From JACRPI01 sp041671005 (GTDB taxonomy: Archaea; Nanobdellota; Nanobdellia; Woesearchaeales; DSVV01), in assembly GCA_041671005.1 (NCBI GenBank), contig JBAZCJ010000019.1:1-16718 (forward strand): a DNA stretch of 16,718 nucleotides. The letters run 5' to 3'. How positions within the stretch are numbered: position 1 is the first letter of the stretch; each line of letters opens with the position of its first letter. The notes under the pieces are model-generated. The model searched no databases and was not told where the DNA came from. It worked only from the letters and a program-made list of their open reading frames with translations. The position numbers were made by a program, and so were the translations under genes. This document shows positions 1-7,765 of the stretch, one piece after another.

Positions 1-853
1 CTTCTGCTAAATTTTGCATTCTTTTTTTATCAATTGTAGGATTGAGGTCTTCAAGATGAAATTCTTCAACTCCAAATATTTTTTTCATATATTCTATTTC
101 GTCAATAACATTTTTTACCGATCGTGTTCTCCATTTTCTGAAATTTGTTGTGGGAATTACACAAAATCCGCATTGAAATGTACATCCTCTGCTTGTTAAT
201 AAAGGAAGATATTTTTTACTTGTTAAAGGTGCATGGGCATAGCCAAGTTCCCAGTATTTTTCAAGAGGAAATAATTCCCATGCAGGAAAAGGTAATTGTG
301 TTGGATCAGTGATGTGTTTTGTTTTCTCATTGATATGGATATGTTTTAATTCTTTGAAAATTACTCCATCAACTTTTTTTGGATCTTTTTCAAGATATTC
401 AATAATTCTTTCTTCTGGTTCTCCTGTTATTATTGCTTTTGCTCCGTGATCAAAGAATTCTTGGTATATTTCTTTTAATGCATAAGCAGAAACTGCTTGT
501 GTGTTTTCAAGAATACAAATAGGAATATGAATAGCTTTTTTTTGGATTGTATCAAGAATAGAAAGGATAGCATTATGACTAATTACACGTTCTGCTGAAA
601 TAAAAATGTGTTTGCTGGTTAAATTAATTTTTTCTGCTACTTCTTCAGGAGTTAATCCTTGAATGAAATGATTTTGTTCTTCTGTGATTTTTGTTGGTGC
701 TTCTCCAAAAGCATCAATCACGTTTACCTTATATCCTTTTTTTTTAAGAATTGCCGCAGTATAAGCAGCAGTAAATGGCATGTAAGGAATTCCAGAACCA
801 AAAAAGTCACCTTTTTGAGTTACAATATTTGGGCAAATAATTGTTATTTCCAT
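1..853 (-). CDS. Cobalamin-binding-domain radical SAM protein (3' part outside window)
   Basis: The first 284 codons of a gene that leaves the window at the left edge. Residues 1-150 look like the N-terminal Rossmann-type B12-binding region of class B radical SAM enzymes (IICPN start, KKGYKVNVIDA at 39-49, ITGEPEE at 142-148). The radical SAM core begins near 216 with LLTSRGCTFQCGFC, giving the CxxxCxxC iron-sulfur cluster ligands C224, C228 and C231. WRTRSVKNVIDEIEYM (241-256) and EFHLEDLNPT (264-273) are the usual following motifs. The classical DxHxxG cobalamin ligand is not visible, so cobalamin may bind base-off or not at all. It is the last gene seen in the nine-gene operon, 10 bases after the FAD oxidoreductase. 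Known family members methylate or rearrange unactivated carbons; the substrate here is unknown, and a glycan or lipid carrier is inferred from context only. The start is the first ATG after the upstream stop. Confidence 0.88.
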   Translation of the reverse strand, partial: MEITIICPNIVTQKGDFFGSGIPYMPFTAAYTAAILKKKGYKVNVIDAFGEAPTKITEEQNHFIQGLTPEEVAEKINLTSKHIFISAERVISHNAILSILDTIQKKAIHIPICILENTQAVSAYALKEIYQEFFDHGAKAIITGEPEERIIEYLEKDPKKVDGVIFKELKHIHINEKTKHITDPTQLPFPAWELFPLEKYWELGYAHAPLTSKKYLPLLTSRGCTFQCGFCVIPTTNFRKWRTRSVKNVIDEIEYMKKIFGVEEFHLEDLNPTIDKKRMQNLAE

Positions 854-863
854 TTTTAATCCA

Positions 864-2267
864 TTAATCAATAGTCACATAATTTTCAAATTGTTTTCTT
901 TGTTCTTTCCATTCCTCTTTTTTTCTTTTATTAATAATGAATTCTGCAGTTGTGACACCCATATCTATACAATCAATGCATCCGACATAGTTGAACATTC
1001 CTTGACGGCCTATGCTGAATGCGTTTTCTACAGATTCAACATCTGAAAGATATGTTTCTACAGCTTCTTGATAATTATTATGATATATTGGATATCCATC
1101 TTCGATTTCTTTTTTCCAATAGTCTAAAACGTCTTCTTCTTTTAAAATTTTACATTCTTCTAATTGGTTTATTATTTTAGCAAATAATTCTTTGTTAGTT
1201 AATTTAGTAAATGGATCAGTTTTGTCTACGGTGATTTCTACGCAAAGAACAGTTGTATTTTCAGGTCCCATATGTTCAGAAAAACCTTTTTGTTCTGATA
1301 ATCGGTTAAAAATATATTTTTTTTCAGGAAAGAATATCCAATTTTCAGGAAAAACTCTTTTTTTATTCACTTCAATGTATAATAAAATTAATTTTCTGAA
1401 TTGCAATTGTGCTGTTGTATTATTGTTATTTTTAAATGTGTTAGGAATTAATTTTACATATTCTCGCATAGGGATAGTTGAGATTATACCTTGAATTTCT
1501 TGTTTATGTTTTTTTCCGTTATGTTCATATTCAATGGCTATTGCAGTATTATTTTTTATTTCAATATTTAAGGGTGTTGCTTCATAAAAAATATTATTAC
1601 CATTTTTTTCAATAGTAGTTTTCATTTTTTCAGCTATTTCTACAGCTCCATATTTAGGATAAAAAAATACAGATGCACTTAATTCTTTTTTACCTTGATC
1701 TCCCATGATCATACGTTTTATCATTTCAATAAGGCTTGGAATAACAATTCTGCTTTTTGCAAGGCTTTTATCAAGGTGCTTTGGATTACCCCATGCTTTT
1801 TCTGCATAAGGTCCAAAAACAAGATTATAAGTTCCTTTTCCGAATCGATTAATGATATAATCTTCATAGCATGTATCTTCTTTTGTTCTTATAAGATTAA
1901 GGAATGATGTTGTTCCATAAGTTGCTCCACAACCAATAGCAATCATTGGATTAAGAGTGAGAAGAAGATCTTTAATTCCAAATGGATAAGGAAGATATTT
2001 TCCTGAAAGGCGAATTTTACTTGATTTTTTAACAGTTAACAAATCTTCTGCAAGAAAATCTTTTATTTTTTCAAAAATTTTGAGTTGACTATATATTTTA
2101 TGGGGGCCATAGTCTAATAGATATTCTTTATGGCGAAATGTTCCTGCCATACCTCCAATTGTATTGTTTTTTTCAAGTACAATTACAGGAAGTCCTGCTT
2201 CACTTAATTTCCATGCTGTTGCAAGGCCTGTTATTCCAGCACCTAACACTATAAATGGTTTTACCAT
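864..2267 (-). CDS. FAD-dependent amine-oxidase / protoporphyrinogen-oxidase-like oxidoreductase
   Basis: A 467-residue flavoprotein. The N-terminal dinucleotide-binding fold shows GAGITG (9-14) with the ribose-binding E32, then IGGMAG (37-42) and DYGPHK (52-57), a pattern shared by protoporphyrinogen oxidase-like proteins (COG1232), phytoene desaturase-like proteins and UDP-galactopyranose mutase. The C-terminus carries a matching FAD-binding segment (GRQGMFNYVGCIDCIDMG). Homologues of this type occur often in surface-glycan loci, where their reaction is usually unknown. Oxidation of a sugar or reduction of a polyprenyl chain are possibilities. The chosen start is the ATG at 2267, four bases after the upstream stop and behind GTGATC; a longer in-frame reading from 2321 would overlap the methyltransferase gene by 50 bases and precede the Rossmann strand with unrelated sequence. 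No membrane segment is obvious. Confidence 0.87.
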   Translation of the reverse strand: MVKPFIVLGAGITGLATAWKLSEAGLPVIVLEKNNTIGGMAGTFRHKEYLLDYGPHKIYSQLKIFEKIKDFLAEDLLTVKKSSKIRLSGKYLPYPFGIKDLLLTLNPMIAIGCGATYGTTSFLNLIRTKEDTCYEDYIINRFGKGTYNLVFGPYAEKAWGNPKHLDKSLAKSRIVIPSLIEMIKRMIMGDQGKKELSASVFFYPKYGAVEIAEKMKTTIEKNGNNIFYEATPLNIEIKNNTAIAIEYEHNGKKHKQEIQGIISTIPMREYVKLIPNTFKNNNNTTAQLQFRKLILLYIEVNKKRVFPENWIFFPEKKYIFNRLSEQKGFSEHMGPENTTVLCVEITVDKTDPFTKLTNKELFAKIINQLEECKILKEEDVLDYWKKEIEDGYPIYHNNYQEAVETYLSDVESVENAFSIGRQGMFNYVGCIDCIDMGVTTAEFIINKRKKEEWKEQRKQFENYVTID

Positions 2268-2271
2268 GGGA

Positions 2272-3210
2272 TCACTTTTTTTGTGCAATGACATCACGCT
2301 GGCTTGCATAATATCGTACACTGAGATTTTTTAATCCTATTGCTGTAAGCAATTGTGATGTTATTTTAAACGGAAATTGTATTATAATGTTTTTATTGAG
2401 TTTTACAAACATATCAAGCATGTATACTATTTTTAATTTTTGCCAATGCATTTTATCTTCAATAATGGTGTATCCTGCTTTTTCTAGCATTTGTTTCATA
2501 GTTTTTGGAGTAAAATAATATATGTGATGAGAAAGCAAGAACCACCAGCGTCTCCCAAATATTTTTGCGAATATACTTCCATAATCAGGATAACTGATAA
2601 TGATATAACCTTCTTTTTTAGTGATTCTGTTAATTTCTTCAAGAGTGTGCATAGGGTTTGGGACATGTTCTAAAACATCCCATACGGTGACATAATCAAA
2701 AAAATCACTTTTGAATTTTGCTTTTTCGAGTGTGCCTGTTACAACATTGTTTAAATTAAATTTTTTTCTGCCACGGTCTGCAAGCCACGCATTTAGTTCA
2801 ACACCATAAGGTTCAAAATTATGTTCTTGTGCAACACTAAGGAAAAAACCTGCAGCGCATCCTACATCAAGAATTTTTTTGTTACCAGAAGAATGAGTTT
2901 TATTTTTTATCCATTGTATTCCTTCTTGAAATGTTTTTTTTCTTCCTTCTTCTTGGGAAACATATACTTCGTCATCTCCTTGAGAACAGGAATCTAACAT
3001 AATTTCTTTTTTTATTCTTGGGTTTGTATATACAAGACTGCAATGTTTGCATTGTACTATTTGATCTGTTGAAAGAATGCCTTTTGCTGCTGAAAATTTT
3101 TCATGCAACGGTATTTCAAGAGGGGTATCTATTTTTTTGTGTATAATTATAAAATCATCTGCATTACACAGATTGCATGGAATATGTTCTTCTATTATTT
3201 TTTCGGTCAT
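2272..3210 (-). CDS. Class I SAM methyltransferase with N-terminal Zn-ribbon
   Basis: A 312-residue protein with two parts. Residues 12-57 hold two CxxC pairs (C12/C15 and C54/C57), a zinc-ribbon arrangement seen at the N-terminus of a group of sugar or lipid methyltransferases. Residues 110-230 form a Rossmann methyltransferase: DVGCAAG (115-121) is the SAM-binding glycine loop, and a later VWDVLEHVPNP segment is motif III/IV of the Methyltransf_11/23 type. The C-terminal ~90 residues are hydrophobic and basic (RRWWFLLSHHIYYF), suggesting association with a lipid-linked substrate at the membrane. I start at the ATG at 3210, because GTGAT lies four bases before it; a GTG at 3219 is in frame but would use that same motif as coding sequence. 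The stop of the preceding glycosyltransferase is part of this ribosome binding site, so translation is probably coupled. Substrate unknown. Confidence 0.88.
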   Translation of the reverse strand: MTEKIIEEHIPCNLCNADDFIIIHKKIDTPLEIPLHEKFSAAKGILSTDQIVQCKHCSLVYTNPRIKKEIMLDSCSQGDDEVYVSQEEGRKKTFQEGIQWIKNKTHSSGNKKILDVGCAAGFFLSVAQEHNFEPYGVELNAWLADRGRKKFNLNNVVTGTLEKAKFKSDFFDYVTVWDVLEHVPNPMHTLEEINRITKKEGYIIISYPDYGSIFAKIFGRRWWFLLSHHIYYFTPKTMKQMLEKAGYTIIEDKMHWQKLKIVYMLDMFVKLNKNIIIQFPFKITSQLLTAIGLKNLSVRYYASQRDVIAQKK

Positions 3211-3215
3211 AGGTA

Positions 3216-3896
3216 TCACTCTACAAATTTATATTTTATTAACGTCCATAATGCTTCAAATCCATCTTTCCATCCTACTTTTTTCCCTTCATTAGGTTGT
3301 CTATAGTTATAGGAGATAGATACTTCTTTTATAGTATATCCTTTTTTTGTTACTTTTGCTGTAAATTCCGGGCAAAATTCAAATCGTTTACATGTTAACG
3401 TAATGTTATTTAGAACTTCTCGCGTAAATACTTTATATCCTGTTGCTTCATCAGTAATTTTTAATCCATAAAGGATATTTGCGGTTTGTGTGACAGCAAC
3501 ATTTGCAAGCATACTTAACCAATTAACATATTTATTTTTAAGATATCGCGAGCCATATACTATTTTTGTTTCATTTGTAAGAATTGGTGCTAATAACTGA
3601 GGATATTCTGCAGGATTTAATTCTAAATCTGCATCTTGAATAATAAATATATCCCCTGTTGCAGATTGTAATCCTGTTCGAATAGCACTTCCTTTTCCTT
3701 GATTTATTTCATGATTTAAACGTGTAATACCATTTATTGTTTTAAGTATAATCTCTGTATTATCTTTTGAGCCATCATTTATCACAATTATTTCTTTGTT
3801 TAATTTTAAGGTATTAGCTTTTTTTACTCGTTTAATTATTTCAGCAATAGTATTTTGTTCATTATGCACAGGAATAATAATAGATACAGTTTTCAT
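3216..3896 (-). CDS. Family 2 glycosyltransferase, DPM1-like (polyprenyl-phosphate sugar synthase type)
   Basis: A 226-residue GT-A fold glycosyltransferase without a C-terminal membrane domain. It shows SIIIPVHNEQ (5-14), VINDGSKDNT (38-47), the QGKGSAIRTGL donor/acceptor segment (66-76), the metal-binding DAD (88-90) within QDADLELNP, GSRY (116-119) and DEATGYKVF (149-157). This order is typical of dolichyl-phosphate mannose or glucose synthases. The likely reaction is transfer of a hexose from GDP- or UDP-sugar to polyprenyl phosphate at the cytoplasmic face, supplying GT-C enzymes such as the two encoded here. Its ATG overlaps the stop of the DUF4346-like gene as ATGA, so coupling is expected. 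Sugar identity cannot be told. It could also be a family-2 transferase acting on a lipid-linked oligosaccharide. Confidence 0.92.
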   Translation of the reverse strand: MKTVSIIIPVHNEQNTIAEIIKRVKKANTLKLNKEIIVINDGSKDNTEIILKTINGITRLNHEINQGKGSAIRTGLQSATGDIFIIQDADLELNPAEYPQLLAPILTNETKIVYGSRYLKNKYVNWLSMLANVAVTQTANILYGLKITDEATGYKVFTREVLNNITLTCKRFEFCPEFTAKVTKKGYTIKEVSISYNYRQPNEGKKVGWKDGFEALWTLIKYKFVE

Positions 3897-4234
3897 ATTT
3901 TTAATCCGCTTATATTAAGGTCACTATCTTGGGTGTAGGGAATTTTAAGTTCTAATGCAATTGCTGCTTTTTGTAGTTCTCTTCCAAGATATGCTGCATG
4001 ATCTAATCGATTAATAATTTTTTCTCGAAGAATTGTTTGATATATTTCAGTAGGATTTTTTCCAGTTATTTTTATTTCAATAATATTTTGGTGTTTACAA
4101 AATCCCACTTCAATCAGTTTTTTTTCTGGGATAATGCGGATTAAAAAATATCCTACAGGGTCTAATATAAACTCTTTTTTATCATCATATGATGCGTTAA
4201 TATTTTTCACATTTTGACTTATTGTTACTGGCAT
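3893..4234 (-). CDS. Small DUF4346-like protein, function unknown
   Basis: A 113-residue soluble protein with no signal peptide or membrane segment. Recognisable blocks are DPVGYFLI (25-32), an alternating beta-rich stretch KLIEVGFCKHQNIIEIKITG (39-58), HAAYLGRELQKA (79-90) and YTQD (100-103). From memory these match the DUF4346 family, which also appears at the C-terminus of dihydropteroate-synthase-like archaeal proteins; I could not run a profile to prove it. The gene is held between two glycosyltransferase genes with a 10-base overlap upstream and a 4-base ATGA overlap downstream, so it is made together with them. The invariant-looking His79, Tyr82 and Asp25 could form a binding site. No enzymatic role is claimed. 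Confidence 0.82.
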   Translation of the reverse strand: MPVTISQNVKNINASYDDKKEFILDPVGYFLIRIIPEKKLIEVGFCKHQNIIEIKITGKNPTEIYQTILREKIINRLDHAAYLGRELQKAAIALELKIPYTQDSDLNISGLKI

Positions 4235-5010
4235 TGTTTTGTAGTACCTTGTTTTTCTTTATAAATATACTCATATATTTTTGCATAGATTAAAAAATGA
4301 TAATAATATGTTAACAGCGACCAGATAAGACCACGGTATCCTTTTAAAATAAGGCCTTTGCCAATATATAACCACGTAAAGTAAGTTGGTGGAATTATAA
4401 TTATGTAACATACTATTTTTGGGATATTCCATTTTTTTTCTGTATATTTTATTTCAGCTTCTTTTTTCGTATATTCATTTATTTTGTCAATTTGTTTTGC
4501 GATAGTATTATATGAATCTGCTTCATGGATTATTTTTTGTTTTAGTTTTCCTATTTTTCCTTTTATTTTTAATTCTTCATGAATTAATTTATTATATTGG
4601 ACAGCATCTTTTTTATATAATCGTGGAATTTTAGAAGTCATTAATTTTTTTTTTAAAAAATATTCTTGTCGTATAATGGTATATGCCACACACTTGTTAA
4701 GAATTACTGGAGTTTTTAATAAATTTAAGATTTCATTTTTAAGTTTTTCAGTAATAATTTCATCAGCATCTACTTCTAAAATCCATTTATTTGTGCATTT
4801 ATTTATTGCTATTTGTTTTTGAGGGCCATATCCTTTGAAAGTATTGTTATAAATCTTTTTTGTAATTTTTTTTGCAATTTCTTTTGTTTTATCAGTACTT
4901 TCACTATCAACAATGATAATTTCATCTGCCCATGATACGTGTTTTAAACATCGCTCAATTTTATTTTCTTCATTTTTTGTTATAATAAACACACTAATCT
5001 TTTCTCTCAT
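4225..5010 (-). CDS. Family 2 glycosyltransferase, WaaE/KdtX (LPS-core)-like
   Basis: A 261-residue GT2. Key segments are FIITKNEE (8-15), IIIVDSESTDKT (31-42), the YGPQKQIAINK acceptor-side segment (61-71) and LEVDADE (78-84) with the DxD metal ligands D81 and D83. RLYKKD followed by the H-E-x-L segment (near 130-147) is the pattern of the LPS core beta-1,4-glucosyltransferases WaaE/KdtX. The C-terminal ~70 residues contain two hydrophobic stretches (IVCYIIIIPPTYFTWLYIG and GLIWSLLTYYYHFLIYA), so it is probably membrane associated. AGGTG stands four bases before the ATG, and the ATG overlaps the previous stop. An A10 tract preceded by T6 (sense strand, 4645-4660) encodes the F-L-K-K-K stretch and is a possible slippage site. 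The acceptor is unknown; real LPS is not expected in an archaeon. Confidence 0.91.
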   Translation of the reverse strand: MREKISVFIITKNEENKIERCLKHVSWADEIIIVDSESTDKTKEIAKKITKKIYNNTFKGYGPQKQIAINKCTNKWILEVDADEIITEKLKNEILNLLKTPVILNKCVAYTIIRQEYFLKKKLMTSKIPRLYKKDAVQYNKLIHEELKIKGKIGKLKQKIIHEADSYNTIAKQIDKINEYTKKEAEIKYTEKKWNIPKIVCYIIIIPPTYFTWLYIGKGLILKGYRGLIWSLLTYYYHFLIYAKIYEYIYKEKQGTTKQCQ

Positions 5011-7022
5011 GAAGCACCTGTAGTTATTGTTTGTACAATGCCTGTTTGGTAGGGGAATAAATCAATAGTAAACCAAAGATAGATAATAATTAATATTATT
5101 ATTGTTAATAATATATAATATTTTTTCTGGTTTTCTTTAGGTATTTGGTTGTGTTTAGGTAATAATATTATTAATGGAAGAGCAAATAACAGTATCATAA
5201 TAATTATTTCAACTTGTTTTGTTTGGTATCCTTTTTTTAAAAATGTTAAAGATTCCCCACCTTGCGTACACGTTTTATCAAACGGAAGTCCATTTTGTCG
5301 TAAAACAGAGGTTATCATATTTGCGGTGCTTTTATCTTTTGTACATATTTCTTGATAGTTTTGATTGTAATAATAATACATTTTTTCAAGCATTGTTTGG
5401 CAATCTTGTTTGTTTGCAAAAAAGAAATAACTAAAATGCCATCCTTCTTCTGTCAACCACATATTGTTTGGTACCAATATTTGACAAAAAGATTGTTTTG
5501 TTTCATTATCTACATTGCTTAATATTCGCTCACTGATTGCCCATTCAGGGGGACCAAATATTATTAAACTATACGTTCCATTTTTTATTTTTGTTATAAT
5601 CTCTTGTTCTTTTTCATTTAATTCAGTAGTCGTTGGATTGTAAATTAAATTATCTCCTAATAATTCTTGATATCGAGGAAATCCCCATACATCTGGGTGT
5701 GATTCCATATACATCCTAGTTAAAAAATCAATATTTTCATAAGGGATGTTTGATCCAAAAGAGATAATTCTTCTTTTAAATACAGCAGGATCATCCTCAA
5801 GTAGAATTCTTCCTTCTTGTTCAGGAATAATACTATATCCGTAATGAATTTGTTTGATTAACATGTCTTTTTCTTGCCATCCTTTAGTATATCTGTCAAT
5901 AAAATTCATAGAATCAATATAACTAAGATCATCTTTGAATAATAATGGCCCATAATATAAACCAGGGTATACTAATAATAATAGTAATAATCCCTGCATT
6001 ATTTGTTTTTGAGGAGCAGTTACCCATAGTTGTTTTAATCTGAGTAATGATAATATTACAAATGGAAAAATGACTGACCAATATCTTAGTCCTGTAACAG
6101 AAGAAATATCAAATGCTCGAGCAATAAGAAATATTGCTAAAAGAAATACTGGTCCGCTCATAAAAGTATAAAACTTATTTTCTTTGTAAAACAAATATAT
6201 ACTTATTCCTACAATTATAAGGATAGGAAGATAATTGATCTCAGCACTGTTTATATTAAAAAAGATTAATTCTTTCAGTGTTTGTAATGTGGATAATGCT
6301 ATTGTTTGGTTCGTAAACACATCCCAAGAATAAATCCAAAAATAATCATAGATTAAAGTTAGAATCGTAAATCCCATTATAACTGGCATAATTATTTTTC
6401 CATATTGCCAAAATAGTTCTTGTTTAAATTGTATTTTTAATTTTTTATCTTCAAAATACCACATTTTTGTTGTATAACTATACCAAAATAATAAAAATGC
6501 TATTTGAATCACGACATTAATTTTTGATAAGAGTGCACAAAGTAATAGAATTCCTGTGAGATATTCTTTATTTTTCCATTCTGTGTGGAACAGTACATAA
6601 TATGCAAAGAAAAAGAAAAAACTGTTTAATATTGCTTCTACATTTGTGATCATGTTTATATAAAAAAATAATCCAAAAAATAATCCTGGCCAAAAGAAGT
6701 CTTCTTCATTTAGTTCTTTTTTTACCACTTTTATAAATATCCAAAAAAATATGATTGATATTATTGTTGAAAAAATAATAACTGCAATTTGTGTGTATTC
6801 TCTTCCTACTATAGTATCAAGTAAACTAATAATATAAAACGGAAGAATTGCACCTTCACAATGAGGCTGACCTATCCATAATGTTCCTTGAGATATATAA
6901 TCCAAACAGATGTTCCATGTTTCTCGATAGCCAATTGCTCCAAAATAATCTATTGTTTTATAGAGTAAAAATATAATAATTATAATTAAAAACATTTTTT
7001 TGTATAATTTTTTTGTGTCCAT
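5007..7022 (-). CDS. Large polytopic membrane protein, probable GT-C glycosyltransferase
   Basis: A 671-residue integral membrane protein. A basic N-terminus precedes TM1 (10-29). An outside loop carries RETWN and CEGAILPF (55-62), with E56 in the position where GT-C enzymes keep an acidic catalytic residue. About eight more hydrophobic segments follow up to residue 350. Residues ~363-603 form a hydrophilic, presumably external domain with four cysteines (513, 541, 560, 585) and Asn-x-Ser/Thr sites at N481 and N506. Two further TM segments close the protein (604-621, 636-653). I infer a GT-C sugar transferase using a polyprenyl-phosphate sugar from the neighbouring DPM1-like enzymes, but no family signature is strong. 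The start at 7022 is one base after the upstream stop; an in-frame ATG at 7037 would add five residues and overlap that gene. Confidence 0.85.
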   Translation of the reverse strand: MDTKKLYKKMFLIIIIIFLLYKTIDYFGAIGYRETWNICLDYISQGTLWIGQPHCEGAILPFYIISLLDTIVGREYTQIAVIIFSTIISIIFFWIFIKVVKKELNEEDFFWPGLFFGLFFYINMITNVEAILNSFFFFFAYYVLFHTEWKNKEYLTGILLLCALLSKINVVIQIAFLLFWYSYTTKMWYFEDKKLKIQFKQELFWQYGKIIMPVIMGFTILTLIYDYFWIYSWDVFTNQTIALSTLQTLKELIFFNINSAEINYLPILIIVGISIYLFYKENKFYTFMSGPVFLLAIFLIARAFDISSVTGLRYWSVIFPFVILSLLRLKQLWVTAPQKQIMQGLLLLLLVYPGLYYGPLLFKDDLSYIDSMNFIDRYTKGWQEKDMLIKQIHYGYSIIPEQEGRILLEDDPAVFKRRIISFGSNIPYENIDFLTRMYMESHPDVWGFPRYQELLGDNLIYNPTTTELNEKEQEIITKIKNGTYSLIIFGPPEWAISERILSNVDNETKQSFCQILVPNNMWLTEEGWHFSYFFFANKQDCQTMLEKMYYYYNQNYQEICTKDKSTANMITSVLRQNGLPFDKTCTQGGESLTFLKKGYQTKQVEIIIMILLFALPLIILLPKHNQIPKENQKKYYILLTIIILIIIYLWFTIDLFPYQTGIVQTITTGAS

Positions 7023-7023
7023 G

Positions 7024-7761
7024 TTATTTTTTTGCATATGTTATGACAAATGAACCATATTTTGTTTGGATTGGTTTTATTTTTTGTGTAATTCTTTCTA
7101 TTATATTGTATATATAAACTCCATAATATACAGGGAATGGAACTAATTTTTTGAAATATTCAATATCAAATGTTATATTTGCTGTGCTTTTAACAGTTAT
7201 TTCAGAAAATCCTGTTTTTTTTAACTCCGTTTCTATATCTTTAGCTTTTATCAACACTTCATTTTCTGTTTTTTGGGTTTTTATTTTCAATTTTTCACGA
7301 TATATCCATAATGTTAAATTGTAAAAATTAGGATCAAATCCATAAATTCGTCCACCTTTTTTTAATATTCTATATGCTTCCTTGAACACATTTAGTCTAT
7401 TTGGAAAATGATGAAGTACTCCCCCATAAAAAATAATATCTACGCTATTATTTGCATATGTTGTTTTTTCAATATCTTGTACATCAAACAAAATGTTTTT
7501 TTCATTATATTTTTTTTTACACTGTTCAATGGCATTTTTTGAAATATCTATTCCGGTTACTTTTAACCCATATTCTAATAATTTTTCAGAAAATTCTCCT
7601 GTTCCACAACCCATATCTAGGGTAATTTCTCCTTTTTGTGGTTTTATACTTTCTTTAAATAATGCGAAAATTTGTTTTTGACCATTTTTATTGAATGATG
7701 TCCATGGTGATTCATTTACTGCGGTGTTAAAAAAGTTCATTTCTGCATTTTTGTTTTGCAT
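7024..7761 (-). CDS. Class I SAM methyltransferase (Methyltransf_11 type)
   Basis: A 245-residue methyltransferase. The N-terminal ~40 residues (NESPWTSFNKNGQKQ) lead into LDMGCGTGEF (48-57), the SAM glycine loop, then ID (71-72) as the ribose-binding acid region, DVQDIEKTTYANNSVDII (93-110) and GGVLHHFPN (113-121), the usual post-motif of UbiE/Methyltransf_11 enzymes; RILKKGGRIYGFDPN closes the catalytic domain. The C-terminal quarter (KKLVPFPVYYGVYIYNIIE) is hydrophobic and aromatic and may bind a lipid-like acceptor. It is the second gene of the operon. GATGAT, whose TGA is the stop of the preceding glycosyltransferase, sits three bases before the ATG. The acceptor is unknown: sugar hydroxyl methylation is the natural guess from context. 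Confidence 0.91.
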   Translation of the reverse strand: MQNKNAEMNFFNTAVNESPWTSFNKNGQKQIFALFKESIKPQKGEITLDMGCGTGEFSEKLLEYGLKVTGIDISKNAIEQCKKKYNEKNILFDVQDIEKTTYANNSVDIIFYGGVLHHFPNRLNVFKEAYRILKKGGRIYGFDPNFYNLTLWIYREKLKIKTQKTENEVLIKAKDIETELKKTGFSEITVKSTANITFDIEYFKKLVPFPVYYGVYIYNIIERITQKIKPIQTKYGSFVITYAKK

Positions 7762-7765
7762 AGTA

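Noticed and set aside
659..859. Plus-strand open frames opposite the minus-strand genes in 1-8476 (for example 659-859, 1192-1494, 5149-5355)
   Set aside because: They lie antisense to clearly conserved genes, their translations are rich in Phe, Ser and Cys as expected from reversed A-rich codons, and they show no motif or ribosome binding site.
2268..2321. Upstream extension of the FAD oxidoreductase to 2321
   Set aside because: It would place 18 unrelated residues before the Rossmann strand and overlap the methyltransferase gene by 50 bases, while the ATG at 2267 has a GTGAT binding site at the right distance.
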